DNA of 64,000 nucleotides from Salininema proteolyticum (GTDB lineage Bacteria; Actinomycetota; Actinomycetes; Mycobacteriales; Micromonosporaceae), in the NCBI RefSeq assembly GCF_042685645.1, contig NZ_JBHUNX010000001.1:496001-560000 (forward strand), read 5' to 3'. Position 1 is the first letter of the stretch; each line of letters begins with the position of its first letter. Both the position numbers and the translations under genes were made by a program. A model generated the notes under the pieces. It ran no database searches, was not told the origin of the DNA, and saw only the letters and a list, made by a program, of their open reading frames with translations. Shown piece after piece: positions 1 to 13,070 of this stretch.

Positions 1-413
1 TAGGGGCGCGAACCGTCGACGCCCTCGCGCTCGCCGACGGCGAGGCTGCGCGAGCAGACCTGTGTCAGGAGGCTTTCTCCGTCGGGGCCGTCCAGCACGT
101 CCTCGGGGCCCAGGTTGGTCGCCGAGGTGTTGAGCGGGTCGTAGCCCTCTCCCGCGGCGGAGGGGCGGGACTGGAAGTAGTGCTCCACGGCGTCGCCGTC
201 CTCGTCAGTGAAGGACTGTCCTATGAGGGAGGATCCCACGACCTCGCCCTCGTCGTTGTGGACGAGCGAGCCGTCGGCCCTGTCCTTCAGACCGGGCGCC
301 TGGGCGGCGGCCAGGACGGCCAGCGGGTAGACGATCCCGGTGACGGCGGTGAAGACGAGCAGGGCCCTCAGCCCGGCCGTGTGCGTGGTGATCCAGCGCG
401 GTAGACGGGTCAT
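1..413 (-). CDS. kdpC: KdpC, potassium-transporting ATPase subunit C (3' end outside window)
   Basis: KdpC is the single-span subunit that stabilises the KdpFABC high-affinity K+ pump. Reading the minus strand from the ATG at 411-413 gives an N-terminal membrane helix (about residues 17-36, ending near VLAAAQAP). It is followed by family motifs: GSSLIGQSF near residue 60, YFQSRPSAAG near 78, and then a YDP...SATNLGP segment. The frame is open to the window edge, so about 137 residues are visible and the C-terminus is missing. The start lies 2 nt after the kdpB stop, as expected for the last structural gene of a kdp operon. Identification is firm even though the gene is truncated by the window. 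Confidence 0.95.
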   Translation of the reverse strand, partial: MTRLPRWITTHTAGLRALLVFTAVTGIVYPLAVLAAAQAPGLKDRADGSLVHNDEGEVVGSSLIGQSFTDEDGDAVEHYFQSRPSAAGEGYDPLNTSATNLGPEDVLDGPDGESLLTQVCSRSLAVGEREGVDGSRP

Positions 414-415
414 TT

Positions 416-2560
416 TCAAACCACCCCCGGGATGAGAGAGACGAGCGTGTCGATGAGCTTGATGCCCGCGAACGGCACGATGACGCCGCCGAGGCCGTAG
501 ACGAGCAAATTGCGCCGCAAGAGCTTCGCGGAGCCCACCGGCCGGTAGGCCACTCCCTTGAGCGCCAGCGGCAGCAGCGCCGCGATGATGACCGCGTTGA
601 ACACCACCGCGGAGATGATCGCCGACTCGGGACTGGCCAGGCCCATGACGTTGAGCGCGCTCAGGCCCGGGTAGACGGCCATGAACACCGCCGGGATGAT
701 GGCGAAGTACTTGGCGATGTCGTTGGCGATCGAGAAGGTCGTCAGCGCGCCCCTCGTCATGAGCAGCTGCTTGCCGACCTCGACGATCTCGATGAGCTTG
801 GTCGGGTCGGAGTCGAGGTCGACCATGTTGCCGGCCTCCTTGGCCGCCGAGGTGCCCGTGTTCATGGCCACCCCCACGTCGGCCTGTGCCAGTGCCGGCG
901 CGTCGTTGGTGCCGTCGCCGGTCATGGCGACCATGCGGCCGGACTCCTGCTCCTTCCTGATGAGGTCGAGCTTGTCCTCCGGCTTCGCTTCGGCGAGGAA
1001 CCCGTCGACGCCGGCCTGGTCGGCGATGGCCTGGGCGGTGCGGGGGTTGTCGCCGGTCACCATGACCGTGCGGATGCCCATGGCGCGCAGCTGCTCGAAC
1101 CGCTCGACCATGCCCTCCTTGACGACGTCGGACAGGGAGACCACGCCGATCACCGCGGCCGGGGCGTCCCCGGTCCGCTCGGCGACGACCAGCGGCGTGC
1201 CGCCCTTGTCGGAGATGCGGTCCACGGTCTCGGCTACGTCGACGGGGTAACTGCCGTCGTGTTCACGGACCCACGCGGCCACCGCGTCGGCGGCGCCCTT
1301 GCGGATCCTCCGGACACCCTCCTCGCCGGGCAGGTCCACGCCGCTCATGCGGGTCTCCGCCGAGAAGGGGACCCATTCGGCGCCGTCGGCGATCGCGGTG
1401 TCCCCGCCGTGCTCTTCCACGGCCAGGTCGACGATCGACCGCCCTTCCGGCGTCTCGTCGGCCAGGGAGGAGAGCCTCGCCGCGTCGGCCAGCCGCCGCT
1501 CCTCCAAGCCCGTCGCGGGCAGGAACGCGTCGGCCATGCGGTTGCCGTAGGTGATGGTGCCGGTCTTGTCCAGCAGGAGCGTGTCCACATCTCCCGCCGC
1601 CTCCACCGCGCGTCCCGACATGGCCAGGACGTTGCGCTGCACGAGCCGGTCCATGCCGGCGATGCCGATGGCGCTCAAGAGGGCCCCGATGGTCGTCGGG
1701 ATCAGGCACACCAGCAGCGACACCAGGACGATGCCCGTGACGCCGTCGCCGGTGATGACGTTCGTGTCCGGCGCGGCGGCGTTGACGTCCTTGGAGTAGA
1801 TCGCCGCCGGCTGCATGGTGACCACGGCCAGCAGGAAGATGATCGTCAACGCCGCCAACAGGATGTTGAGCGCGATCTCGTTGGGGGTCTTCCTCCTCTG
1901 GGACCCCTCCACCAGACTGATCATCTTGTCGAGGAAGGACTTCCCCGGCTCGGCGGTGATCTCCACGACCACCCGGTCGGACAGGACCTTGGTGCCGCCC
2001 ATGACGGCGCAGCGGTCGCCCCCGGACTCCCGGATGACCGGGGCCGACTCGCCGGTGATGGCGGACTCGTCCACCGAGGCGATTCCGGCCACCACGTCTC
2101 CGTCGCCGGGGATGGTCTCCCCGGCCTTCACGACGACCAGGTCGCCGCGTTCGAGCACCGAGGCCGGGACTTCGGTCGTCTCGGCGTCCGGCCCGTCGGC
2201 CCTGCCGACTGCCATGTGCGCCACGGTGTCGGTCTTGGTCCGGCGCAGGGAGTCGGCCTGGGCGCTGCCGCGCCTCTCGGCCACGGCCTCCGACCACGCG
2301 GCGAACCACACCGTCGCCCACAGCCAGGCCACGATGGTCCAGGCGAACACGCTCGGATCGGCCACGGCCAGGACCGTGGTGAACACGGCACCTATCTCCA
2401 CGATGAACATGACCGGGTTGCGCCACAGCGTCCTCGGGTTCATCTTCGCCGGCGCCTTGGGCGCGGCGGCGGTCCATTGGCCCATGTCCAGCAGGCCGTT
2501 CTTCTTCTCCGGAGCGGGAGCCTCCGGCTCCGTCTCCGGGCGTTCCAGTACGTCGGTCAC
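416..2560 (-). CDS. kdpB: KdpB, catalytic P-type ATPase subunit of the K+ pump
   Basis: KdpB hydrolyses ATP through a phospho-aspartate intermediate to drive K+ import through KdpA. It has 714 residues, slightly longer than usual because of a charged N-terminal tail of about 40 residues. Visible motifs are TGESAP in the actuator domain (about residue 175), the phosphorylation motif DKTGT (Asp about 331), and TGDGTNDAPAL in the hinge/P domain, followed by KEAGNMVDLDSDPTK and C-terminal membrane helices. Membrane helices flank these domains in the normal order. It lies between kdpA and kdpC with near-zero spacing. No kdpDE sensor/regulator pair is in the window. Confidence 0.97.
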   Translation of the reverse strand: MTDVLERPETEPEAPAPEKKNGLLDMGQWTAAAPKAPAKMNPRTLWRNPVMFIVEIGAVFTTVLAVADPSVFAWTIVAWLWATVWFAAWSEAVAERRGSAQADSLRRTKTDTVAHMAVGRADGPDAETTEVPASVLERGDLVVVKAGETIPGDGDVVAGIASVDESAITGESAPVIRESGGDRCAVMGGTKVLSDRVVVEITAEPGKSFLDKMISLVEGSQRRKTPNEIALNILLAALTIIFLLAVVTMQPAAIYSKDVNAAAPDTNVITGDGVTGIVLVSLLVCLIPTTIGALLSAIGIAGMDRLVQRNVLAMSGRAVEAAGDVDTLLLDKTGTITYGNRMADAFLPATGLEERRLADAARLSSLADETPEGRSIVDLAVEEHGGDTAIADGAEWVPFSAETRMSGVDLPGEEGVRRIRKGAADAVAAWVREHDGSYPVDVAETVDRISDKGGTPLVVAERTGDAPAAVIGVVSLSDVVKEGMVERFEQLRAMGIRTVMVTGDNPRTAQAIADQAGVDGFLAEAKPEDKLDLIRKEQESGRMVAMTGDGTNDAPALAQADVGVAMNTGTSAAKEAGNMVDLDSDPTKLIEIVEVGKQLLMTRGALTTFSIANDIAKYFAIIPAVFMAVYPGLSALNVMGLASPESAIISAVVFNAVIIAALLPLALKGVAYRPVGSAKLLRRNLLVYGLGGVIVPFAGIKLIDTLVSLIPGVV

Positions 2561-2569
2561 TTCAGACTC

Positions 2570-4294
2570 CTACATCAGGCCTTCGGCGATGGGGCCCAAG
2601 GCGAGCACCGGCAGGAACGTGAGGGCGACCAGAATGAGGGTCACTCCTACGACCAGGCCTGTGAACAGGGGCGTGTGGGTGGGGAACGCGCCGACCTTCG
2701 TCAGCACCGCCGTTCCGCCCGAACCGGTCTCTTCTCCCAGGGCGGGCCTCTGCCTCGCCAGCGACCCGGCGAGGGCCAGGGCCAGGATGATCGGCAGGAA
2801 GCGGCCGAACAGCATGCACAGTCCGAGCACCGTGTTGAACCACGGCGTGTCGGCCCCGAACCCGGCGAAGGCCGAGCCGTTGTTGTTCGACGCGGAGGCG
2901 AAGGCGTACATCATCTCCGAGAAGCCGTGCCGCCCGTCGTTGGACATCGAGTCCAGGTTGCCGGGGACCGACAGCGACAGAGCGAGGCCCGTCAAAAGGA
3001 GCGCGGGTGTCACCAGGAAGTACAGCGACGCCAGTTTGATCTCCCGGGCGCCGATCTTCTTGCCCAGGTACTCGGGCGTGCGCCCGACCATGAGGCCGGC
3101 GAGGAAGACGGTGATCACCGCGAGCACGAGCATGCCGTACAGGCCGGTCCCGACTCCTCCCGGAGCGACTTCGCCGAGCATCATGTTGAGGATCAGCATG
3201 CCGCCGCCCAGCGCGGTGTACGAGTCGTGGAAGGAGTTGACCGACCCCGTCGACGTCAGCGTCGTGGCGGTGCCGAACACCGCCGAGTCGGTGACGCCGA
3301 AGCGGACCTCCTTGCCCTCCATGGCGGCCGTGACCGCCGAGGGCACCGTTCCGTCTGCGAGGTTCTCGAAACCGACCACCGCGGTCACCGAGATGAGCGC
3401 GATGACGCCCATGACGCCGACGATGGCCAGCCCCTGGCGCTTGTCGCCCACGATCCTGCCGAAGACCCTCGGCATGGCGAAGGGAACGCACAGCAGCAGG
3501 AAGATGATGACGAAGTTGGTCCACGCCGTCGGGTTCTCGAACGGGTGGGCCGCGTTGACGTTCATGATGCCGCCGCCGTTGGTGCCGAGGTCCTTGATGG
3601 CCTCCTGGCTGGCGACCGCGCCGCCGGTGATCGTCTGCTCGGCGCCCGTCAGCGTCGTCGCCTCCGCACCGGTCAGGTTCTGGACCGCTCCTCCCGCGAT
3701 GAGCACCACGGCCGCGACCGTCGAGATCGGAAGGAGCACCCACGTGACGATCCTGGTCAGATCGACCCAGAAATTGCCGATCCTCCCCGTCGCCTTCGCC
3801 GCGAACCCGCGGCACAGCGCCACGGCCACGGCGATGCCCACCGCCGCCGAGACGAAGTTCTGCACGGCCAGCCCGGCCGTCTGGACGAGGTGTCCCATGA
3901 CCGCCTCGCCCGAATAGGCCTGCCAGTTCGTGTTCGTCACGAACGACACGGCCGTGTTCCAGGCCAGGTCGGCGTCCACTCCCTCCATGCCGTTGGCCAG
4001 CGGCAGATGGTTCTGCAAGCGCTGGAAGCCGTAGAGGAACAGGATCGAGACCGCCGAGAAGGCCAGGAGCGCACGGGCATAGCCGCCCCAGGTCTGGTCC
4101 TGGTCGGCCTTGACGCCCACCAGCCGGTAGACGGCCTTCTCGACCTTCGCGTGCTTCTCGCGCGTCACCACGCGGTGTATGTAGTCGCCGAGCGGCCTGT
4201 AGGCCAGCGCCAGAACGGCGATCATCAAGAGGATGAAGACGATTCCGGCCGCCGAGTCCGACGGAGTGCCGATCGCCGAGTATGTCTGCTTCAC
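2570..4294 (-). CDS. kdpA: KdpA, K+-channel-like subunit of the K+ pump
   Basis: KdpA is the membrane channel subunit that binds and passes K+. The 574-aa protein is almost wholly hydrophobic helices. It carries selectivity-filter-like repeats characteristic of the family: FVTNTNWQAYSGE, LGTNGGGIMNVNAAHPF and SNNNGSAFAGFGADTPW. The start is a GTG at 4292-4294 (VKQTYS), overlapping the kdpF stop codon by one base (TAGTG), so its translation is probably coupled to kdpF. The length matches the family. Confidence 0.96.
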   Translation of the reverse strand: MKQTYSAIGTPSDSAAGIVFILLMIAVLALAYRPLGDYIHRVVTREKHAKVEKAVYRLVGVKADQDQTWGGYARALLAFSAVSILFLYGFQRLQNHLPLANGMEGVDADLAWNTAVSFVTNTNWQAYSGEAVMGHLVQTAGLAVQNFVSAAVGIAVAVALCRGFAAKATGRIGNFWVDLTRIVTWVLLPISTVAAVVLIAGGAVQNLTGAEATTLTGAEQTITGGAVASQEAIKDLGTNGGGIMNVNAAHPFENPTAWTNFVIIFLLLCVPFAMPRVFGRIVGDKRQGLAIVGVMGVIALISVTAVVGFENLADGTVPSAVTAAMEGKEVRFGVTDSAVFGTATTLTSTGSVNSFHDSYTALGGGMLILNMMLGEVAPGGVGTGLYGMLVLAVITVFLAGLMVGRTPEYLGKKIGAREIKLASLYFLVTPALLLTGLALSLSVPGNLDSMSNDGRHGFSEMMYAFASASNNNGSAFAGFGADTPWFNTVLGLCMLFGRFLPIILALALAGSLARQRPALGEETGSGGTAVLTKVGAFPTHTPLFTGLVVGVTLILVALTFLPVLALGPIAEGLM

Positions 4295-4383
4295 TAGAAT
4301 CGCTCCGGGAACAAGAGGGCCATTGCGAGGAAGGCGCCGAGCACCAGGGCCGCGACGACCCCTATCAGATTGACGACGCTCAT
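4294..4383 (-). CDS. kdpF: KdpF, 29-aa membrane peptide of the K+ pump
   Basis: This small gene encodes one hydrophobic helix, starting MSVVNLIGVVAA and ending LLFPERF. That is the standard length and pattern of KdpF, which packs against KdpA and stabilises the complex. The ATG at 4381-4383 overlaps the stop of the preceding 27-codon gene (ATGA), and its TAG stop overlaps the kdpA GTG. It is too short for most gene finders. Its position directly ahead of kdpA and its peptide sequence support the call. Confidence 0.9.
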   Translation of the reverse strand: MSVVNLIGVVAALVLGAFLAMALLFPERF

Positions 4384-4463
4384 ATCTTCTCCACCGCCTT
4401 CACGACCGTGCCGAGGACGAGGAAGCCCGCGACGGTCAAGGCGAGGAATGCAATGTCGGGCAT
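4380..4463 (-). CDS. 27-aa single-helix membrane protein leading the kdp operon
   Basis: The minus strand reads MPDIAFLALTVAGFLVLGTV then VKAVEKI and a TGA that overlaps the kdpF ATG (ATGA). An AGGAG ribosome-binding site stands about 12 nt before its ATG (4461-4463). The product is one predicted membrane helix with a short basic/acidic tail (KAVEKI). From memory, similar tiny proteins precede kdpF in many actinobacteria, but I know of no assigned function. Its overlap coupling to kdpF suggests a pump accessory peptide or a translational-entry gene. The alternative is a non-functional leader peptide. Confidence 0.7.
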   Translation of the reverse strand: MPDIAFLALTVAGFLVLGTVVKAVEKI

Positions 4464-4710
4464 ATCGCGCTGTACTCCTGACGAGAACGGGTGCCGGCTT
4501 TTGAGGCCGGCACCCTGGCCACGGCGCGCGCGGGGGGACGGAATCCCCATGGGCCCCTGGGGCCCACGGCAGGAACGGGTCCGCTACGCGCCCTTTCCGA
4601 CGGCGTTCTCACGCCGTCGAAACGAGTAAACGTCGCGATTCGCGCAAAGTGAAGAGTCCTTGACAGCCTCCATACGGATCCCAGGGGAATCTTGACGGGT
4701 TATTGACGGT
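4464..4710 (-). promoter_or_regulatory. kdp operon leader with three inverted repeats
   Basis: This stretch upstream of the kdp operon (minus strand) holds three perfect inverted repeats: GTGCCGGC/GCCGGCAC (4491-4498 with 4506-4513, 7-nt loop), an uninterrupted GGGCCCC-type palindrome (4550-4566), and CGACGGCGT/ACGCCGTCG (4598-4606 with 4611-4619, tetraloop). None is followed by a T-run on the minus strand, so they are not ordinary terminators. They could be leader-RNA structure or protein sites for kdp control. I did not find the conserved core of a c-di-AMP (ydaO) riboswitch. No confident -35/-10 pair is visible. Confidence 0.45.
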
Positions 4711-5400
4711 CTAGCCCGCCAGGCGCTCCAGGAGCTCCTCCATCAGGGCCTTCTCGCCCTTGGTCAGTCCACAATCCTCCGTCGCCGCCAACGTGCTGCG
4801 CAGCTTCGCCGCCTGCGCCGCCAACGGGCTCTTCGTACGGACCTCCCGCGAAGAGATCATGCCCGTCACCGAGTCCCGGCTGACGTCCGACAGCCCCAGG
4901 TCCCTGTCCTCCTCGGGAGAGTCGATGAGATAGAGCGTCACGCCGATGTTCGCCGACAGGATCAGGTCCGCCGCCGTCTCCACGTCGACGGTCAGTTCTC
5001 CCTGGGCCGCGATCCGTCCGACCAGGCTCCGCAGCATCGCCTTGGCCTCGCCCATCGGGCCGCGGACCATCCCCTCCGCCGTGACCCGGCCGAACATCAG
5101 CCGGTAGAGGTCCGGGTTCTCCAGACCGAAGCGCACGTGTCCGTCCCACCCCGAGCGCAGATCCGCCAGCGCGTCGTCGGACCCCTCCAGGGCCTTCTTC
5201 GCACCCAGGTAGCGCTCGAAGCCCGCCTCCGCCACCGCGTCCAGCAGACCCTCCTTGTCCCCGAAGAGCCGGTACAGAGCGGGCGCCTGCACGCCGGCCT
5301 CCTCGCATACCGCCCTGGTCGACAGGGCCTTTACCCCCTGCTCCTCGACCAACTTCATCGCCGCACGCACCAGGCGTTCCCTGGATTCACTGTTCGTCAT
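4711..5400 (-). CDS. TetR-family transcriptional regulator
   Basis: This is a 229-aa repressor-type regulator. The ATG at 5398-5400 (MTNSESRERLVRAA) is chosen because the TetR N-terminal helix begins there; an upstream in-frame extension lies within the operator region. The helix-turn-helix is near residues 25-55 (LSTRAVCEEAGVQAPALYRL then FGDKEGLL), and the C-terminal part is helical and ligand-binding. It is divergent from the aldo/keto reductase gene at 5486, with two inverted repeats in the 85-bp gap. Local repression of that gene and itself is therefore likely (inference). Confidence 0.88.
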   Translation of the reverse strand: MTNSESRERLVRAAMKLVEEQGVKALSTRAVCEEAGVQAPALYRLFGDKEGLLDAVAEAGFERYLGAKKALEGSDDALADLRSGWDGHVRFGLENPDLYRLMFGRVTAEGMVRGPMGEAKAMLRSLVGRIAAQGELTVDVETAADLILSANIGVTLYLIDSPEEDRDLGLSDVSRDSVTGMISSREVRTKSPLAAQAAKLRSTLAATEDCGLTKGEKALMEELLERLAG

Positions 5401-5485
5401 GTTAGCGATGTTACCAGAACTATGGTAGCGTCGTGTTAACATCGATATTGCAACACTGATATCACCGATAACGCAAAGGACGATC
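5401..5485. promoter_or_regulatory. Divergent operator region between tetR and aldo/keto reductase
   Basis: The gap holds TACCA-N6-TGGTA (5412-5427) and the perfect 8-bp palindrome TGTTAACA (5434-5441) within a CG-flanked context. Both are of the size TetR dimers bind. The region is AT-rich compared with its surroundings. No canonical -35/-10 pair stands out. The rightward gene has the weak ribosome site AAAGGA about 8 nt before its ATG. Confidence 0.5.
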
Positions 5486-6484
5486 ATGCGCGACGCACAA
5501 CTCGGAACTACCAGCCCCGTCACCACCGCGAACCTCGGACTCGGCCTCATGGGCATGTCCGCCCTCTACGGGCCCGCCGACCAAGAAGAAGCCGTCAAGA
5601 CCATCCACTCCGCCCTCGACGCCGGCGTCACCCTCCTCGACACCGGGGACTTCTACGCCATGGGCGACAACGAAATGCTCCTCAACCGCGCGCTGCGAGG
5701 CCGCGACCGCGACCAGGCCCTCATATCCGTCAAGTTCGGCGCCCTCCGCGGCCCCGACGGCGCCTGGTTCGGCTACGACCTCCGGCCCGAGGCCGTCAAG
5801 AACTCCCTCGCCTACAGCCTCAAGCGCCTGGGCGTCGACCACATCGACATCTACCGGCCCGCCCGGCTCGACCCGAACGTCCCCATCGAGGAGACCGTCG
5901 GCGCGCTCGCCGAAATGGTCGAGGCCGGCTACATCCGCCACATCGGGCTCTCCGAAGTCGGCGCGGAGACCATCCGCCGCGCCCACGCCGTCCACCCGAT
6001 CACCGACGTCCAGATCGAGTACTCCCTCTTCAGCCGCGGCATCGAGCGGGACGTCCTGCCCGCCGTCCGCGAACTGGGCATCGGCGTGACCGCCTACGGC
6101 GTCCTCTCCCGCGGGCTGCTCTCCGGGCACTGGACCCCCGACCGGGGCCTCTCCGGCCAGGACTTCCGCTCCTTCAGTCCCCGCTTCCGCGACGAGAACC
6201 TCGACCGCAACCTCTCCCTCGTCGAGCGACTCCGCAAGGTCGCCGAGGCCAAAGGGCTGACCACCGCCCAGGCGGCCATCGCCTGGGTCGCGGCCCAAGG
6301 CACGGACATCGTTCCGCTGGTCGGCGCTCGCACCCGCGAACGCCTCGCCGAGTCCCTCGCTGCTGCCGACGTGGAGCTCACCCAGTCCGACCTCGACGCC
6401 ATCTCCGCCGCCGTGCCCGCCGACCGGGTCGCCGGAGACCGCTACCCGGAACCGCTCATGGCCGAACTCGACAGTGAGAAGTGA
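5486..6484 (+). CDS. Aldo/keto reductase with substituted catalytic histidine
   Basis: This is a 332-aa NADPH-dependent oxidoreductase of the aldo/keto reductase family ((beta/alpha)8 barrel). Visible tetrad residues are Asp/Tyr in DTGDFYAMGDNE (about 51-62) and Lys in ISVKFG (about 83). The usual His of the LY..H(R/W)xD strand is replaced: the sequence reads IYRPARLDP (about 123-131), a variant seen in one AKR subclass as I recall. Later family signatures are EYSLFSRGIE and LVGARTRERL near the C-terminus. The substrate is unknown. It is divergent from the TetR gene, which probably controls it. Confidence 0.9.
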   Translation: MRDAQLGTTSPVTTANLGLGLMGMSALYGPADQEEAVKTIHSALDAGVTLLDTGDFYAMGDNEMLLNRALRGRDRDQALISVKFGALRGPDGAWFGYDLRPEAVKNSLAYSLKRLGVDHIDIYRPARLDPNVPIEETVGALAEMVEAGYIRHIGLSEVGAETIRRAHAVHPITDVQIEYSLFSRGIERDVLPAVRELGIGVTAYGVLSRGLLSGHWTPDRGLSGQDFRSFSPRFRDENLDRNLSLVERLRKVAEAKGLTTAQAAIAWVAAQGTDIVPLVGARTRERLAESLAAADVELTQSDLDAISAAVPADRVAGDRYPEPLMAELDSEK

Positions 6485-6491
6485 GCACTTC

Positions 6492-6515
6492 GAGGGGCCG
6501 GGTCACCGGCCCCTC
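6492..6515. terminator. Hairpin terminator between convergent genes
   Basis: A 10-bp perfect stem GAGGGGCCGG/CCGGCCCCTC with a 4-nt loop lies just after the reductase stop. Its right arm overlaps the last codons and stop of the convergent Rrf2 gene, so one hairpin may serve both strands. There is no T-run, as often in actinobacteria. Confidence 0.55.
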
Positions 6516-6988
6516 TGCGCGTACCAGTCACGCACCCGGTCCTTCAACCCCGGAGCCTGACCGCACGCGGTTGCGCTGATATCGGCCAGCGTCTTCGACG
6601 CCAGAGCCTTCCGCCACTCCAACTCCGCCGACTTCATCGCCCCGTCTATCGCGCACGGCAGTTTGAAGGCCGACTCCGGCTCATCCGCCCACACGCCCTT
6701 CTGTCGGATCTCGGTGCACTGAAAGGCCTCTTGCGGCCCCTCTATCGCCGCCACGACGTCCATCAACGTGATCTCCTCCAACGGCCTGGCCAGCCGGAAG
6801 CCGCCCTTCTTCCCGGCCGTGGAGGTCAGGATTCCCGCCTTCGCCAACGGCTGCAACTGCTTGTTCAGATAATGCGCAGGCAGCTCGAACGCCGCCGCCA
6901 GCTTCGCCGTGGGCATCGCCTCGCCGTCCATCCAGTCCAACACCAGGCAGCAATGCGCCGCCCACTCCACGCCCTCACTCATCTTCAT
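6503..6988 (-). CDS. Rrf2-family transcriptional regulator
   Basis: The 161-aa protein has the Rrf2 winged helix: MKMSEGVEWAAHC at the N-terminus, a recognition region LPAHYLNKQLQPLAKAGIL (about 37-55) and the wing GKKGGFRLARP. Fe-S members such as IscR or NsrR carry three clustered cysteines. Here the corresponding region has only two widely spaced ones (FQCTEI and LPCAID), so a classical cluster is doubtful. The protein may sense through cysteine redox instead (inference). It is divergent from a cupin gene whose promoter contains repeated TATCTAGA palindromes, the likely operator. A second Met (residue 3) is an equally good start. Confidence 0.88.
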   Translation of the reverse strand: MKMSEGVEWAAHCCLVLDWMDGEAMPTAKLAAAFELPAHYLNKQLQPLAKAGILTSTAGKKGGFRLARPLEEITLMDVVAAIEGPQEAFQCTEIRQKGVWADEPESAFKLPCAIDGAMKSAELEWRKALASKTLADISATACGQAPGLKDRVRDWYAQRGR

Positions 6989-7013
6989 GGCGCGATCCTA
7001 ACCCCCAACGGCC

Positions 7014-7049
7014 TTGACAGAACTTATCTAGACAAATAATATCTAGATT
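7014..7049 (+). promoter_or_regulatory. Sigma70-type promoter and Rrf2 operator for the cupin gene
   Basis: A consensus promoter is present: TTGACA (7014-7019), 17-bp spacer, TAATAT (7037-7042), with the cupin ATG only 7 nt after the -10, so the transcript should be leaderless. The palindrome TATCTAGA occurs twice (7025-7032 and 7040-7047), 15 bp apart. One copy is in the spacer and one overlaps the -10 and start region. That is ideal placement for repression by the adjacent Rrf2 protein. Confidence 0.8.
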
Positions 7050-7541
7050 ATGAACAAGACTTCGAACCCGGTCCACCTGGCCCGCGCCTCTTCCGCCGAA
7101 AAGCTCGACCACGCCCACGGCAGCGTCATGACCCTCCTCGCCGACGCCGCCCAGACTTCCGGCCACCTCTCCATCACCCGCTCCAGCTTCCCCAAGGGCG
7201 CCGACGGCGCGCCTCCCCATTTCCACACGAAGTACACCGAGTCCCTCTTCGTCATCTCCGGCCGGCTCCAAGTGCTCGTCAACGAATCAACCGAGATCCT
7301 CGAAGCCGGCGACTTCATCCACTTGCCCGCTTCCACGCCACACGCTTTCGGCGCCACCTCCGACTCCGACGCCGACGTGCTCGCCGTCTTCTCACCCGCG
7401 GCCGACCGTTTCGATTACTACCGCCTTCTCGAGCGCGTCGTTAAAGGAAGCGCCGACGCCTCCGAGATCCCCGCTTCGAGCCTGGAATACGACAACAACT
7501 ACGTGCCCAGCCCGGCTTGGGAAGCGGCTCGCGCTCGCTGA
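7050..7541 (+). CDS. Cupin-domain protein
   Basis: This is a 163-aa single-cupin protein. Motif 1 is seen as GAPPHFHTKYTESLFVISG (about 51-69), supplying His, His and Glu metal ligands. Motif 2 is GDFIHLPASTPHAF (about 87-100), supplying the third His. Such proteins are quercetinase-like dioxygenases, isomerases or small-molecule sensors; the substrate cannot be read from sequence. The divergent Rrf2 gene and the operator-laden promoter suggest redox- or nitrosative-stress-regulated expression. There is no Shine-Dalgarno sequence, consistent with a leaderless mRNA. Confidence 0.88.
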   Translation: MNKTSNPVHLARASSAEKLDHAHGSVMTLLADAAQTSGHLSITRSSFPKGADGAPPHFHTKYTESLFVISGRLQVLVNESTEILEAGDFIHLPASTPHAFGATSDSDADVLAVFSPAADRFDYYRLLERVVKGSADASEIPASSLEYDNNYVPSPAWEAARAR

Positions 7542-7803
7542 AATATTGCGCCCCAATGGTCATGACCAGCGATCCTGCTTATTCTGCTCCAACTCGCGTC
7601 TGCCCCAATGGAGTGCTGGGTCACTACTGTCAACCCCCTTTTTCAGGGCTCCCGGACCAATGCCGTAGATTATTTCTTGTCGCCGGGACAACCGGACAGA
7701 CGGACAGGAAAACGACGAACCGGGTTCGGTGAGTGGTTGTTGGTCTGGAGGGTTGGTGGCGGTCTTCGGCTTTGCTAGTCGTCGGGGTCACAGGGGGTCG
7801 TTA

Positions 7804-8056
7804 TTGACTCTGGTTGTGGTTCTGGTAGATTAGTGGGGTTGCTCCGATCGGGGAAAGTCAAGCGAAGCTTACTGGATCTGGTTGTGGCGTGTTGTTTGAG
7901 AACTGAACAGGGTGTTTGGATGGTCAGCGTGCGGGCCATTGGATTTGCTGGGGGCTTTCGGGTTTCTGGTGGGTTCATGGTTTGTATTTGACTGTTGATT
8001 TCTTTATTTACAAGAATCGGTCAGGTATCGCTTCGGCACATTCTATTTATAGTTTT
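7804..8056 (+). promoter_or_regulatory. rRNA operon promoter and leader
   Basis: The promoter TTGACT (7804-7809), 16-bp spacer and TAGATT (7826-7831) precedes the rRNA genes. The 13-mer GTGTTGTTTGAGA (7889-7901) in the leader recurs exactly in the 16S-23S spacer at 9878-9890. This fits a boxA/antitermination or processing element placed before each large rRNA. The rest of the 7542-7803 gap shows no gene. Confidence 0.7.

Positions 8057-13070
<5,014 letters not shown>

Noticed and set aside
1259..4297. Very long open frame on the plus strand across kdpB and kdpA
   Set aside because: It is antisense to two certain genes. Its product is Arg/Gly/His-rich, as expected from reading GC-biased codons in the wrong frame, and it has no start signals.
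4464..4710. c-di-AMP (ydaO) riboswitch upstream of kdp
   Set aside because: The conserved purine-rich core is not visible; only unrelated hairpins are present.
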